Shown: piece by piece, positions 45,683-56,400 of the stretch | Numbering within the stretch: the first letter of the stretch is position 1 | Layout: the number at the start of each line of letters is the position of its first letter | NCBI GenBank assembly: GCA_013288685.1 | Contig: JABDBM010000001.1 | Span: 204,900 to 268,899, forward strand | DNA from: Bacteroidota bacterium | GTDB taxonomy: Bacteria > Bacteroidota > Bacteroidia > Sphingobacteriales > Sphingobacteriaceae | Direction of reading: 5' to 3' | DNA length: 64,000 nucleotides | The notes under the pieces: generated by a model | Told to the model about the DNA's origin: nothing | Databases searched by the model: none | What the model saw: the letters and a program-made list of their open reading frames with translations, nothing else | Program-made: the position numbers and the translations under genes

Positions 45683-46274
45683 AAAAACAACTGCAATGTT
45701 GCCTATTAAAACTATTCAGGACACACTTCTGACGACAGTGCATATGAACCTAACTGAATTTTGCGAACATTATCAGGGATCGGTTAACACCATTAGAAAG
45801 CATGCGATTGCAATTTTCAAGGCGATAAAAAATGGGACTATTATCAATGAAAATACCTATGGATTATTTGTAACTGACGTGCTCAAACTCAAAATGAATG
45901 CAGGGTTGCCAGTTAAAATTGAAAATCTCAAATTTGATCACCATCATGAAGAAATCGCCGAAGTGCCAACAGTTGCAAATATCCATACTATAAAAGGTTT
46001 GGAAGCAGAAGCTGTTTTAGCTATTGCAAAAACGGAAGCAGAATTGCTACTACGGTTAGAGAAAAACCATACAATCAGGGATACGAAAAGAACAAATGAA
46101 ACAACAGACTATCCACGTCTTGGCTATGTGGCGTTTAGTAGGGCCGAGCGACTGCACTGTATAGCCTGCCTTGAAAAAGTAGCACCAACCACATTGACGC
46201 TATTGACAGATTTAGGTGTAATAAAATTTGGTCAGCGGGCCGAGTCTTCTGAATTGCCAAAATTATCAGGTTAA
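45627..46274 (+). pseudogene. Truncated UvrD-like helicase C-terminal fragment
   Basis: About 215 codons (start codon candidate at 45633) resemble only the C-terminal part of a UvrD/Rep-type helicase: HTIKGLEAEAVLAIAKTEAELLLRLE (motif V-like) and YPRLGYVAFSRAERLHCIACLEK (motif VI-like, with the conserved Arg). The N-terminal half with Walker A and helicase motifs I-IV is missing. The front abuts the truncated macrodomain. Such helicases often accompany OLD-family nucleases in defence loci such as Gabija; a link here is an inference. Confidence 0.55.
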
Positions 46275-46389
46275 AATTGTTCAGCTTTTAGCCATGCAGC
46301 TTTATTTTGAGGCTTTCCATCACCATATCGAAAATTGGATAACATTTTCAGTAAATTTATTGCTGAAATTATAAATAAACTTAAACCGT

Positions 46390-47442
46390 ATGAAATCTTT
46401 TACCCTTTCGTTTTTGATGCTATACTCAGCAATTTATGCATGTGCACAAGTGCCCGACTATTCTGCTATCATCAATACACAGGCAGCTTACATTATCGCC
46501 AGGCAGGCTTCAAGCGGCGCAATTCAGATGACGACGGAGAGAGATAAGGATGGATATAAGATAGAACCGTATTTTGCAAATCTCGCATGCATTGCCCTGA
46601 TAACAAATGATGGTAACACATACTCGCCGACAGTTCAAAGATGGCTGTCCTGGTATTTTAACAATTTGAATGCGGATGGAAGCATCTACGATTATTACAT
46701 CACTGCAACTGGAGAAATCACCAAAAAAGATGATCACTCTGACGATAGCTACGCGGCGACCTTCTTGTCATTGTGTTACAAGTTCGCCCAGGTATCAAAT
46801 GTAAATAAGCAATTTATCCAAAGCCACCAGACCGACATCGTTAAAATTGCCGGTAAGATAGTTTCTTTGATCGATCCGCAGACCGGCATGACCTATGCAA
46901 AGCAATCTTATCAAACAGAATACCTTGAAGACAACTGTGAGGTTAGCCAAGGTATTCGTGATTTGATGGGAATTTATCGGAATATTATCCCCGATCAAAC
47001 AGCGTATCAACAATGGTCGGCAAGGCTGGTTCAAAACAACAGCGGAATAGCAGGTCTATGGGACTCGACAAATAAACGCTATCTGATCGCGCTGGGCGAT
47101 ACGAAGTACGATGATAAAATTCTGTATCCAGACGGAAGTTGCGAATTATACCCCATGATTTATGGTGTAGTATCACCGGGCTCAAAGCGGGCTCAAAAAC
47201 TGCTATCGACATTTGATGCTAATTTTCCAACCTGGCAAACCGGGGCAATCGTTGATACTGGCGGTTTTCATTTGGCAGTTGTTGTAAATGGTGCGGCGGT
47301 GATGAGCGATAATGTCCGGGTACAAACATACATGAATTGGCTTCAAAACACGCCAAATACTATGCCATGGAATGTTATGGAAGCGGGGGAATGCATACAG
47401 GCTGCTTTGATAATGGAGCATCCCAAATACAGACACAAATAA
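46390..47442 (+). CDS. Secreted protein with helical-toroid-like features
   Basis: A 350-residue protein with a signal peptide (residues 1-19, ACA-QVP). The body is helical with repeated aromatic-Gly/Asp blocks: WLSWYFNNLNADGSIYDYY, DSYAATFLSLCYKFAQ, GLWDSTNKRYLIALGD. This resembles (alpha/alpha)-toroid enzymes acting on glycans, but I cannot name the family. It is cut off from its neighbours by gaps of 115 and 208 bases; whether it belongs to the island or the chromosome is unknown. Confidence 0.6.
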   Translation: MKSFTLSFLMLYSAIYACAQVPDYSAIINTQAAYIIARQASSGAIQMTTERDKDGYKIEPYFANLACIALITNDGNTYSPTVQRWLSWYFNNLNADGSIYDYYITATGEITKKDDHSDDSYAATFLSLCYKFAQVSNVNKQFIQSHQTDIVKIAGKIVSLIDPQTGMTYAKQSYQTEYLEDNCEVSQGIRDLMGIYRNIIPDQTAYQQWSARLVQNNSGIAGLWDSTNKRYLIALGDTKYDDKILYPDGSCELYPMIYGVVSPGSKRAQKLLSTFDANFPTWQTGAIVDTGGFHLAVVVNGAAVMSDNVRVQTYMNWLQNTPNTMPWNVMEAGECIQAALIMEHPKYRHK

Positions 47443-47650
47443 GGGACGTTAGTCATTCGATATTTCTGATAACTGGTTCCTATTGACCGGTTTGGTAATT
47501 ACGTTGACGGGCAAGCCTGAAATAGTTAGATTGCGACATAAGTAGCTTTGCTTTGCTGCCTACCAGGAAACTTCTTCTGCAATTTCATTTGGCAATAAAA
47601 AGATATTAATTTCGATATATTCTGCAATTGCAGGAACCAAGTTTAATAAA

Positions 47651-48460
47651 ATGGAATACTCCGCCGCCGTTGATAATCATAAAACAGTGATAGATATTTC
47701 GAGTCTCTTTTCGGGTATGATAGGCGCTGTCATCGGCGGGGTATGCACTTATTTAGCTTCTATTCGTTTGGAAACAAGTAAAAGGAAAGACCTTGTCAAA
47801 CGGTTGCACAATCTATTTATATCTGAAATTAGTGGGCATCAGGCAATCTTGGCAAATTTCCTGGAATTGGTTATGCCTTACTGGCTGTACAGAGGAGCAC
47901 TATCTTCGGGGCAAGATATCAATTTGATAAAAATACCTACCCCCCGTTCGATATTAATAAACTCTTCATTTGTCAAATATTCACAACAATTAATCGAATC
48001 AAATCGGGTTGTTTCGCTAATAAACTATTACGATGCGGTATTGGAAATAAATTACTACATTGAAGAATGGAATAAAGCCGAGAATAAAACATCTAATATC
48101 ACGAGCGCGATTTATCTTGGAGCCCAACTTTTAAAAGGTTCAATTGATGCCGTTGAAGACTTATTACGAACTCCGGGGATTAAAAAATACTTTAGTCCCA
48201 GGCTAGAAGAGGAAATAGAAAATTTCAAATCCCAAAAATCCCAATATTTGTTTTTGATTGCCCTGAGTAAATTAAAAGAAAGTGATCTTATGGGCTTATA
48301 TTATTACCGTTTAGTTTCGAAATCCGACGAAATGAACGTTAAATATGAACGTATGGGACTCAGCGCTGACCCTGACAAGATCAAACAGATCCCCGAAATT
48401 ATTCTAAAGGCGCCGGATCGGGCTTGGGAACAATACCTACGGAAAGAGGACCTGGGGTGA
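47651..48460 (+). CDS. Membrane-anchored helical protein of unknown function
   Basis: A 269-residue protein. One N-terminal hydrophobic helix (about residues 17-39; LFSGMIGAVIGGVCTYLAS) is followed by basic residues (TSKRKDLVKR) and a long helical body. The helix placement suggests the body faces the cytoplasm. No domain is recognised. The neighbourhood of broken genes makes an accessory origin likely. Confidence 0.55.
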   Translation: MEYSAAVDNHKTVIDISSLFSGMIGAVIGGVCTYLASIRLETSKRKDLVKRLHNLFISEISGHQAILANFLELVMPYWLYRGALSSGQDINLIKIPTPRSILINSSFVKYSQQLIESNRVVSLINYYDAVLEINYYIEEWNKAENKTSNITSAIYLGAQLLKGSIDAVEDLLRTPGIKKYFSPRLEEEIENFKSQKSQYLFLIALSKLKESDLMGLYYYRLVSKSDEMNVKYERMGLSADPDKIKQIPEIILKAPDRAWEQYLRKEDLG

Positions 48461-48846
48461 TCACATCAGTTAAAAAGAGTAAGCAGTCTAGCTAATTAAA
48501 ACCAAAAACCCAACAATTCCTTTGGCTCGATACACTACCTTTTAGCAAGTTTAACAAGCGCACCGTCGGCGCACGCGCCAAAATAAAAGTATACAGGCTG
48601 ACGCAAAAGCAGGAAATAATACCTTCATTGGATTTAAAAAAATAAGTATATAAAAATTTAGAGAACAAAGTGCCGATGCGCGTTAAACGATCCAAAATTG
48701 AAAGAGGATAGGTTCGAGCCTGTTATTTAGTTGCTTTGAGGTTCAGAGACGGGGCCGGGAAACCAATTCGCTTTTACAATATTTTAGATGCACCCCGGGC
48801 ATCTTCATGAAATTCTTCCTACTTTTAATCATAAGAAATCAATAGC
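48461..48846. other. Non-coding region
   Basis: This 386-bp gap has no convincing gene. A GGTTCGAGCC string at 48711-48720 resembles a tRNA T-arm, but no other tRNA element lies around it. Confidence 0.4.
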
Positions 48847-49424
48847 GTGTTTGAAATTTTCAGGAAGTATGTTGAAGGCAGGATAGCGTTAACAGAGGGG
48901 CAATACGGGCGTCTGCAATCCTTCTGCATTATCAAAAAACTACGTAAAAAACAATACCTGCTTCAGGAGGGGGACACCTGGAGATATCACGCCTTCATTA
49001 CGAAAGGTTGTATGCGCACTTATTCCATCGATGAAAAGGGGTTGGAACACATCATTTATTTCGGAATAGAAAATTGGTGGATCGGCGATAAGGAGAGCCT
49101 GACGTTTAACCAGCCAAGTAAATATAATATCGACGCGGTTGAGGATAGCGAAGTGGTTTTATTTACTGACTCCAATTTCAATTTGGCCTGCAAAGAAATA
49201 CCCGCTTTTAATGATATGATAAACAATATCTTGCAGAGAAGCTTTGCGAAATCTCAAAGCCGTATCCAGGCTGCCATCAGTTACACTGCCGAAGAAAAAT
49301 ACCTGAACTTCCTGAATAAATATCCGGGTTTTGCCACCCGCATACCTCAAAGCATGATCGCGTCGTATCTTGGTATCACCCCCAGACCTTAAGCCGGGTC
49401 CGCGGGCTGTCGGCTAAAAAATAA
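48847..49424 (+). pseudogene. Crp/Fnr-family regulator with frameshifted helix-turn-helix
   Basis: The first 180 codons are a Crp/Fnr protein (QYLLQEGDTWRYHAFITKGCMRTY beta-roll; SMIASYLGIT at the helix-turn-helix), stopping at 49392. Adding one G after ACCCCC at 49378-49383 gives ITPETLSRVRGLSAKK with stop at 49424, which restores the recognition helix. The first codon is a GTG (48847). The break cuts the DNA-binding helix, so the protein would be inactive. Below it lies an SDR remnant, mirroring the intact pair at 4446-5839. Confidence 0.7.
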
Positions 49425-49579
49425 CTCCTTTTACCTTTTTTAATTTATTCCCAGCTGCTCGGAAACCATTTTGATTGACATATATCAATTTCTTTCTTAC
49501 GATACATCAATGTGCAGGATGTTCCGCCGCTGCAACTTTGTATTGTTCAATAAGCAATAACAATTAAAAAGTAAAGATC

Positions 49580-49654
49580 ATGTCAAAGACAATTTTTATC
49601 ACAGGAACAAGCACCGGGTTTGGCAAATTAACTGCCATTACTTTAGCGTTGTGA
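49580..49654 (+). pseudogene. SDR remnant
   Basis: A 24-codon start of a short-chain dehydrogenase (MSKTIFITGTSTGFGKLTAI) with the GTSTGFG cofactor loop, then stop. No further SDR sequence continues in any frame downstream that I can see. It is the decayed partner of the Crp/Fnr pseudogene. Confidence 0.55.
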
Positions 49655-50030
49655 TAAAAACCTGCCGAAGTTTACAGCATATTAATTAAATTGATAAGAG
49701 ACTTTTGGCTGTGTTGAGATTAGACTCATCGTGAACGAACGTTAACAAATCAAAGCTGTTATATATATGTAAGAAATGTAAACTACAATGGTCCTCGGTT
49801 ATTAAACTAATTCAAATTTCTTGTCGAATAATTTAATTAGAAATACCGTTAAAAAACGGTGTTAATTTCAAATTTATTTTATATACCTTTATTCAGTAAA
49901 TTAACAAAGCCAGTTCCTTGAAGAAATATATTTCTTTTGTTAAAAACCAAAACTTAAATTTTATCACTTTAAATCTTATGAATGATTAGCTGCTAAGCCT
50001 TAGCCCCCAAATAAACTACACAAAGACCTT
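49655..50030. other. Intergenic region before the giant-protein operon
   Basis: A 376-bp AT-rich stretch. TACCTTTA at 49884-49891 is a near match to the -7 box, 139 bases before the lipoprotein start at 50031. ACCGTT-AAAA-AACGGT (49845-49860) is a small hairpin. No gene is seen. Confidence 0.4.
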
Positions 50031-50474
50031 ATGCATAGAAAGTATTTTAGCCTGTCAGCCTGTTTGTGGTGCTTGTTTGCAACCTGTTCGTGTGTGCATT
50101 CTAAAAATTCCTTCAGAGAGGTGAGCGATCATGGTTTGACTGTTCAATTGATGAAAACGCCAAGTAGTTATGATGGTGAAGGTAATATTAGTTATTCGGC
50201 CCGCTTGATAGCGGACAAAGAGTTGATCGCAAAGACTGATAATACCGTTAAATCTAACTTATCTTACCGCATGGACAGTTGTTTTTATCTCCAGGCAGGA
50301 AAGAAAAAGATTTACGCCAGCTTAACACAGTCCATCGCAAACGGTGTGTCCGGAAGTTTTGAATACCTGCTTTCATTTGAAAATACGGGTTTGAATGACG
50401 GTAAATGGAACTTAATTTATCAGGATAAATACTTAAATCAACAAAAATATACGCTGAACCTTAATAACGAATAA
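50031..50474 (+). CDS. Small exported protein, probable lipoprotein
   Basis: A 147-residue protein with an N-terminal export signal (ending LFATCSC, a weak lipobox). The mature part is beta-rich (YDGEGNISYSARLIADKEL, ANGVSGSFEYLLSFENT). No family is recognised. It is the first gene of a four-gene operon of exported proteins, 25 bases before the 2240-residue giant. Confidence 0.6.
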   Translation: MHRKYFSLSACLWCLFATCSCVHSKNSFREVSDHGLTVQLMKTPSSYDGEGNISYSARLIADKELIAKTDNTVKSNLSYRMDSCFYLQAGKKKIYASLTQSIANGVSGSFEYLLSFENTGLNDGKWNLIYQDKYLNQQKYTLNLNNE

Positions 50475-50499
50475 CCTGAATTTTTGAACAAAATTATTT

Positions 50500-53400
50500 A
50501 TGAGATATGCCTTTTCCAGGAGAAAAAAAATAGCCATCGGCTTACTGACGATATGGGGTATTAATTTGTCAATGCCAGCAATATCTTATGCGCTTACGTC
50601 AGGTCCTGTTCAGCCCGAAACCAAAGGTTTTCAGGTAGCCGGGGTTTCGGATATGGTGGATTTACAATCGGGCGAACTGAAATATAATATCCCCTTAATG
50701 GATATAGATGGTTATCCCCTCAATTTGAGTTACCAGTCGGGAGTGGGGATAGACGACGAGGCTAGTTGGGTTGGATTGGGTTGGAGTCTGAACCCAGGCG
50801 CGATCAACAGACAGGTCAGAGGAATACCAGATGATTTCTCGGGTGATTTAGTAGAAACCGACCATTATACAAAACCCAAAGTAACCGTTGGCGGCCGTTT
50901 GACGGCAAAAGTTGAATATGCAGGAATAGCAAAGGTTTCCGGTTCATTCAGTTTTGGGATTTTTAGCGATAATTATAGCGGTATTGGCGCAGAGTTAGGT
51001 GCAAACGCCGGTATTTCTTACTCAATTGCTAACTCCGGGACGCTTACTGCCGGTCTGGGCGCAGGGGTTTTATCAAACACACAATCTGGGGTCGACGCCT
51101 CTTTATCACCTTATGTGTCTCTTTCTATTCGGGAAAGTGCGACAGACAACATGACGGTTGATGCAGGATTGTCCGCATCTTACGGGTACAACACCCGTTC
51201 TGGTCTTAAGTCACGCACTTTAGGTTCCAGCTTTGGCACGTCCAACTATCAGGGCAACGATGACCCCAATCCGGGACATGGGGGTCAAAGCAATAATCTG
51301 TACGGGTCAACTATTTCATACAACACCGAACCAATTTCACCCTCGATCCAAGTACCCTATCTGTCTAAATATGGCTCGTTTAGTTTTGACGTTGGATTAG
51401 AAGGTTGGTCAATATTCGGGTCGTTGGGTGGAACTGGCTATCAAAGTGTGAGATCGGTAAAAAGCATTTACAACCCAAAACCGGCATTTGGTTTTTTATA
51501 TGCCGAAAGGGGCAAAAACAACAAGGACGCTGTAATGGATTTTACGCGCGAAAAAGATAACCCTATTATTCCAGAACTTCCCGATATCGCAATACCGATA
51601 CATACTCCCGATATATGGTCATATTCCAGCCAATCGGGCAGTGGCCAATTTAGGCTATACCGCGGTGGATCTGGTTCTTTTTTTGACAATCAGGCGGCCG
51701 ATAGTTCTGCAGTAAGCACTATAGGTGGCGATTTGGGCATTGGCTCATGGGTTCATGGCGGTATCACCAATTACAACCAGGCTGCGAAAACAACCACACG
51801 CAAATGGACTAATAATAATAACTATGTAACCAAAGGGGATTTTCAGAACCCCTCTTTTACGAACCCAAACCAAGAGCATGTGTATTTTAAGCAAGTTGGT
51901 GAAAAAACCATAGGTGATAAGGATATGGCCGCGTTGCTAAAGGATACCGATGCATTGGAAGTGGACATTCAAGGGATGTCGTCAACTGCTAGTTTACGTA
52001 AATTGGGCAATCTGCACAAAACACCAGCGGATATAGTGCTTTCGTCACCTATTACCAAAGCTACAAGACAACCTAATCGGACGGTTATTTCTTATTTAAC
52101 AGCATCAGAAGCATCTCAGGCCGGCTTAAATAAAACTATACAAAGTTACGCCTTTAACGATATTGGCGGTTACACTCCACTTACAGCTGAACCAATAGTA
52201 GATAAAACTTTCCCCAGAGTAGACTTCCCACAGAGTACTGATGCAGTACATAAACCGCATCATATATCAGAATTAACAGTTACTGACGATGGTGGCAAAA
52301 AAATGGTTTATGGTATCCCTGTTTATAATATAAATCAGGACGAGTACTCTTTTGCCATAGACCCGACAACATGGGACAATACCACCAATTTAGTTGGTGT
52401 TCCGTCCACTATGTCTGCAGGTGGCGTTGCAAACCCAATGGGGGCCTCTTTTGGCATCGATAATTATTATCATAAAGACCATAAGCCCGCATATGCGTCG
52501 AGTTATTTGTTGACAGCCGTCCTATCGCCCGATTATGTTGATAAAACCGGTGATGGTATTACCGATGATGACCTCGGCACGGCTATAAAGTTCAATTATT
52601 CAAAACTTCCTTACAGTTATAAATGGCGCTCGCCTTATGTAAGTGCAACTGCAAACCGGGGATTGCTTGCTGACCCTGACGATGATAAAGGAAGTATTGT
52701 ATATGGAGAAAAAGAGGTGTGGTACGTGCATTCCATTGAATCAAAAACTAAGATTGCTTATTTTATTACCGAGAATAGAAGAGATGCTTTAGGAACTAAT
52801 AATTGGTTTAATGGAGGAGTTGACAACATGAATGCTCAAAAGCGTTTACGGGAAATTAGGCTATACTCCAAAGCTGACATGACCAAACCTATAAAAGTGG
52901 TAAAATTCTCTTACACTTATGAACTGTGTAAAGGAATCCCTAATTCGGCCGATTTTGGAAGCACAGATCCAAGCCTATCAGGAAAGCTAACTTTGTCAAG
53001 TGTCTGGTTTGAATATGGAAATTCGACCAAAGGCGACTTTCATCCCTACGTATTTCATTACAACGAAGCAACCAGCCACTACAGTAATCCGCAATATGGC
53101 TATAGCCTAACTGACCGTTGGGGTGTATATAAGCCATCTTCGGAAAACCTTAAAGGCCTAACCAACGAACAATATCCTTACACTAACCAAAACGCCGATT
53201 ACACAAGCGGTAACGCAGCGTTATGGCATTTAAATCAGGTGAATTTGCCCACAGGCGGGATCATAAATATCTCCTACGAATCGGGCGATTATGCCTATGT
53301 GCAGGATAAAAAAGCGATGGTGATGACACCAATAGCTTCATTGCTCCCTGATTCTTTAATGGCCACCTCCATTGATACTACGCGGGCTTTAAATACGGCA

Positions 53401-56400
53401 GTAAAAGGATTGCGAATTATTATCCCGCCGGGTATAACGCCTCCCCACAATGTCGACCCAACTACATGGTTTAAAAACACGTTCCTTGACGGATCAGATT
53501 ATCTTTATACCAAACTTTGCGTAAACATGTCAACGCCTAATTCACATGGTGCTAACAATTTACCCTATGATTATGTGCCAACCTACTGCCTTGTGCAATC
53601 CGTTACGATAAAATCAGGTGTTGCAAATGTCATGTTTACACCCATTTCAACCGGTAGCGTAACGGCAAGTCCGCTTTGTATGTCGGCGTGGCAACGGTTA
53701 AAAAATGAATACCCTCGTTATGCCTATCCAGGGTTCGATAATCGTGTACAATCTGAAAACAGCAGTGTGTTGGGGGCGGTCTCAGCCATTGTTAATGCCG
53801 CAAAGAATCTAACCGAACTTAAACAAAGCTTTTATCAAAAAGCAAGCTCACGGGGGTATGCAAGCAAGGTAATTTTATCGCAAAGTTTTGCGAAGGTCAC
53901 CCAGGTAAGTGGCTTCAAGCTTGGCGGTTCGTGTAGGGTTAAAAAAATACAAATTTCAGACACCTGGAATACAATCAATAGTAGTTATTCCGCTGCTACT
54001 TACGGACAATCTTACAGTTATACTACAACAGAAAATGGAAACACAATAAGCAGCGGGGTAGCCTCCTACGAACCAGCAGTTGGGAATGACGAAAATGCTT
54101 TAAAGCAACCTGTTCCCTACATTGAAAATGTAAAAGGTGCGATCAATAATTACTTTGACATCGAAAAGCCGTTCTGCGAATCGCTATATCCAGCGCCAGG
54201 TGTGGGGTATAGTAAGGTAACTGTCAATGATTTGGATAAAGCTGGCAATCCGTCAACCAAAACGGGAAACGTCGTCAGTGAATTTTATACATCAAAAGAC
54301 TACCCTGTGAAAGTGACCGTGCTTCCGCTAATCCCCGATCGTCAAACGCCATCGAACCATTATTCGCTGGTTTCATCAAATACAGACGATGAACTTGCCC
54401 TTTCCCAAGGATATAGTATTCAGCTAAATGATATGAACGGCAAACAGAAGGCGACATCTGTTTACGATATGTCAGGCGCCTTAATATCGTCAACAGCTTA
54501 TTATTACAAATCTGAAACGGACGGAGCAGGAATTCAACTCAACAATATAGTAGATGTAGTGGATCCAACAACACTAAAGGTTTCACCGCAGGTATTGGGG
54601 CGCGATATGGATTTTTTTACTGATTTCAGAGAGCAAGAAACCAGCAACAAAGGCAAAACAGTAAATATTGGGGCTGATGTTTTCCCCATTTTACCATGGC
54701 TTCCATTTTTTGTTCTGCCACATTTACCCATAAACACCAATAATGATTACAAACTATTCCGGTCGGCTTGCGCCTTGAAGGTGATTCAAAATTACGGGAT
54801 ACTTACGAAAACTGTTAAAACGGAAAACGGATCATCGATAACCACCGAAAATTTAGCGTTTGATGGTTTAACAGGCGAGGCCATAGTAACACGTACCAAA
54901 AATGAATTTAAAAAAGATATCTATTCGGTAAACATACCTGCTTATTGGGCTTACAAGGGCATGGGCGCGGCCTACCAGGATTTGGGGGTGCTTTTCAGCG
55001 CTGTTAGTACTAATACAAATGGCGAAATTTCATCAGCGTTTACAACTTATTTGCAAGCCGGCGATGAGATATTGGACACCAACGACGGGAACCATTATTG
55101 GGTGATTGAAAACCAAGCTGCTACAGGCGGCTCGGGCACTACCAAGAAGTTGATAGACCGCACCGGTGTTTTGAAAGCAAGTTACTCAGCGGTCTCGTTA
55201 GTTAAAATCGTAAAATCAGGATATAACAACATGCTTGGTGCAAGTACCAGTACCTTGGTGATGCTTAATACTCCGTTTATTGTTGACGGCGGTGGTAATA
55301 AATATTTGCAACTAACATCGAGCGGCGATTTGACCGCTTTGAAGGTGATTAATGCATCAGCTACTACTTTTGATGAAAGTTGGGCTGTTAGCAATAATTG
55401 TAGTGCGCAACAAGTTCCAGACCCTACATTAAATGTAGTTAAAAACACCAGTAGGGATTTTTCTGTTTCAACTGCGTCTCCACTTGCTGAAGGTCTAGAA
55501 ATACAGGATTATTTTTCTTCTAGCAATCAGTATGTACAATCTTCTTATTGGGGGGGTGTTGGTACTAACACGGGCAGACTAGGAGTAATTGGCTTTTGGC
55601 CGACAGAAGCATCATCGCATACATATAACACACGCGACTATTTTGGATTTGATGCTGTGGTGAACTTTCCTCAGTCGAAGGTCTACTATTTTGTAATGGC
55701 GGGTGTTGACACATGTACATTCAGTGTTGATTGTGATAATCAAAAAGAAATTTTTGAAAGTATTGACGCCGCCCAGTGGTATAATGCAATAGGAAAAAGT
55801 ATTAGCGCCGGAAAACACATTATACATTGTTCTTATAAACTTAAAATCGGTAGTCTACACAGAACTGCTGGATTGGAAGTCTATAATAACACGTATAATG
55901 AATTGGTGAATGCTAATAGCATAGGAACAGGGCTCAATATTGTCTTTTCAACAAAAAACTTTGTCGGGAATAATGGGCTTTATGACTTTTTTGATCAGGA
56001 CGGGTGGAGTTACACCGATCAATATGAAAGCGGTTTGCAATCATATCATTTTACCAAACCAGACGGATCCCCACCTTTCTATAATTTTAGTTACATCTGT
56101 CCAACAACAATCTCAACGATTGTTAATCCATATGTGATCGGATTTCTCGGAAATTGGCGGCCTTATCAAACTAATGTATTTCAACAAAGCCGCAATTACG
56201 CTTTCGCCAATAACTTAACAAGCCCGTCAATTGATGTAAAAAATGCAGGTTACATTAATAGTTTTTATTCTTACTGGTTTCTTATTACCAGCGGGGTATG
56301 GACGGTTAACCCAATTGTAGCATCTTCTACAAACAAGTGGATAACTGCCAACACAGTAACATTATATGATAAATATGGCCAGCAATTGGAAAACATGGAC

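Noticed and set aside
48701..48720. GGTTCGAGCC T-arm-like string as a right attachment site
   Set aside because: It lacks the acceptor and anticodon parts and does not match the tRNA-Arg end closely enough.
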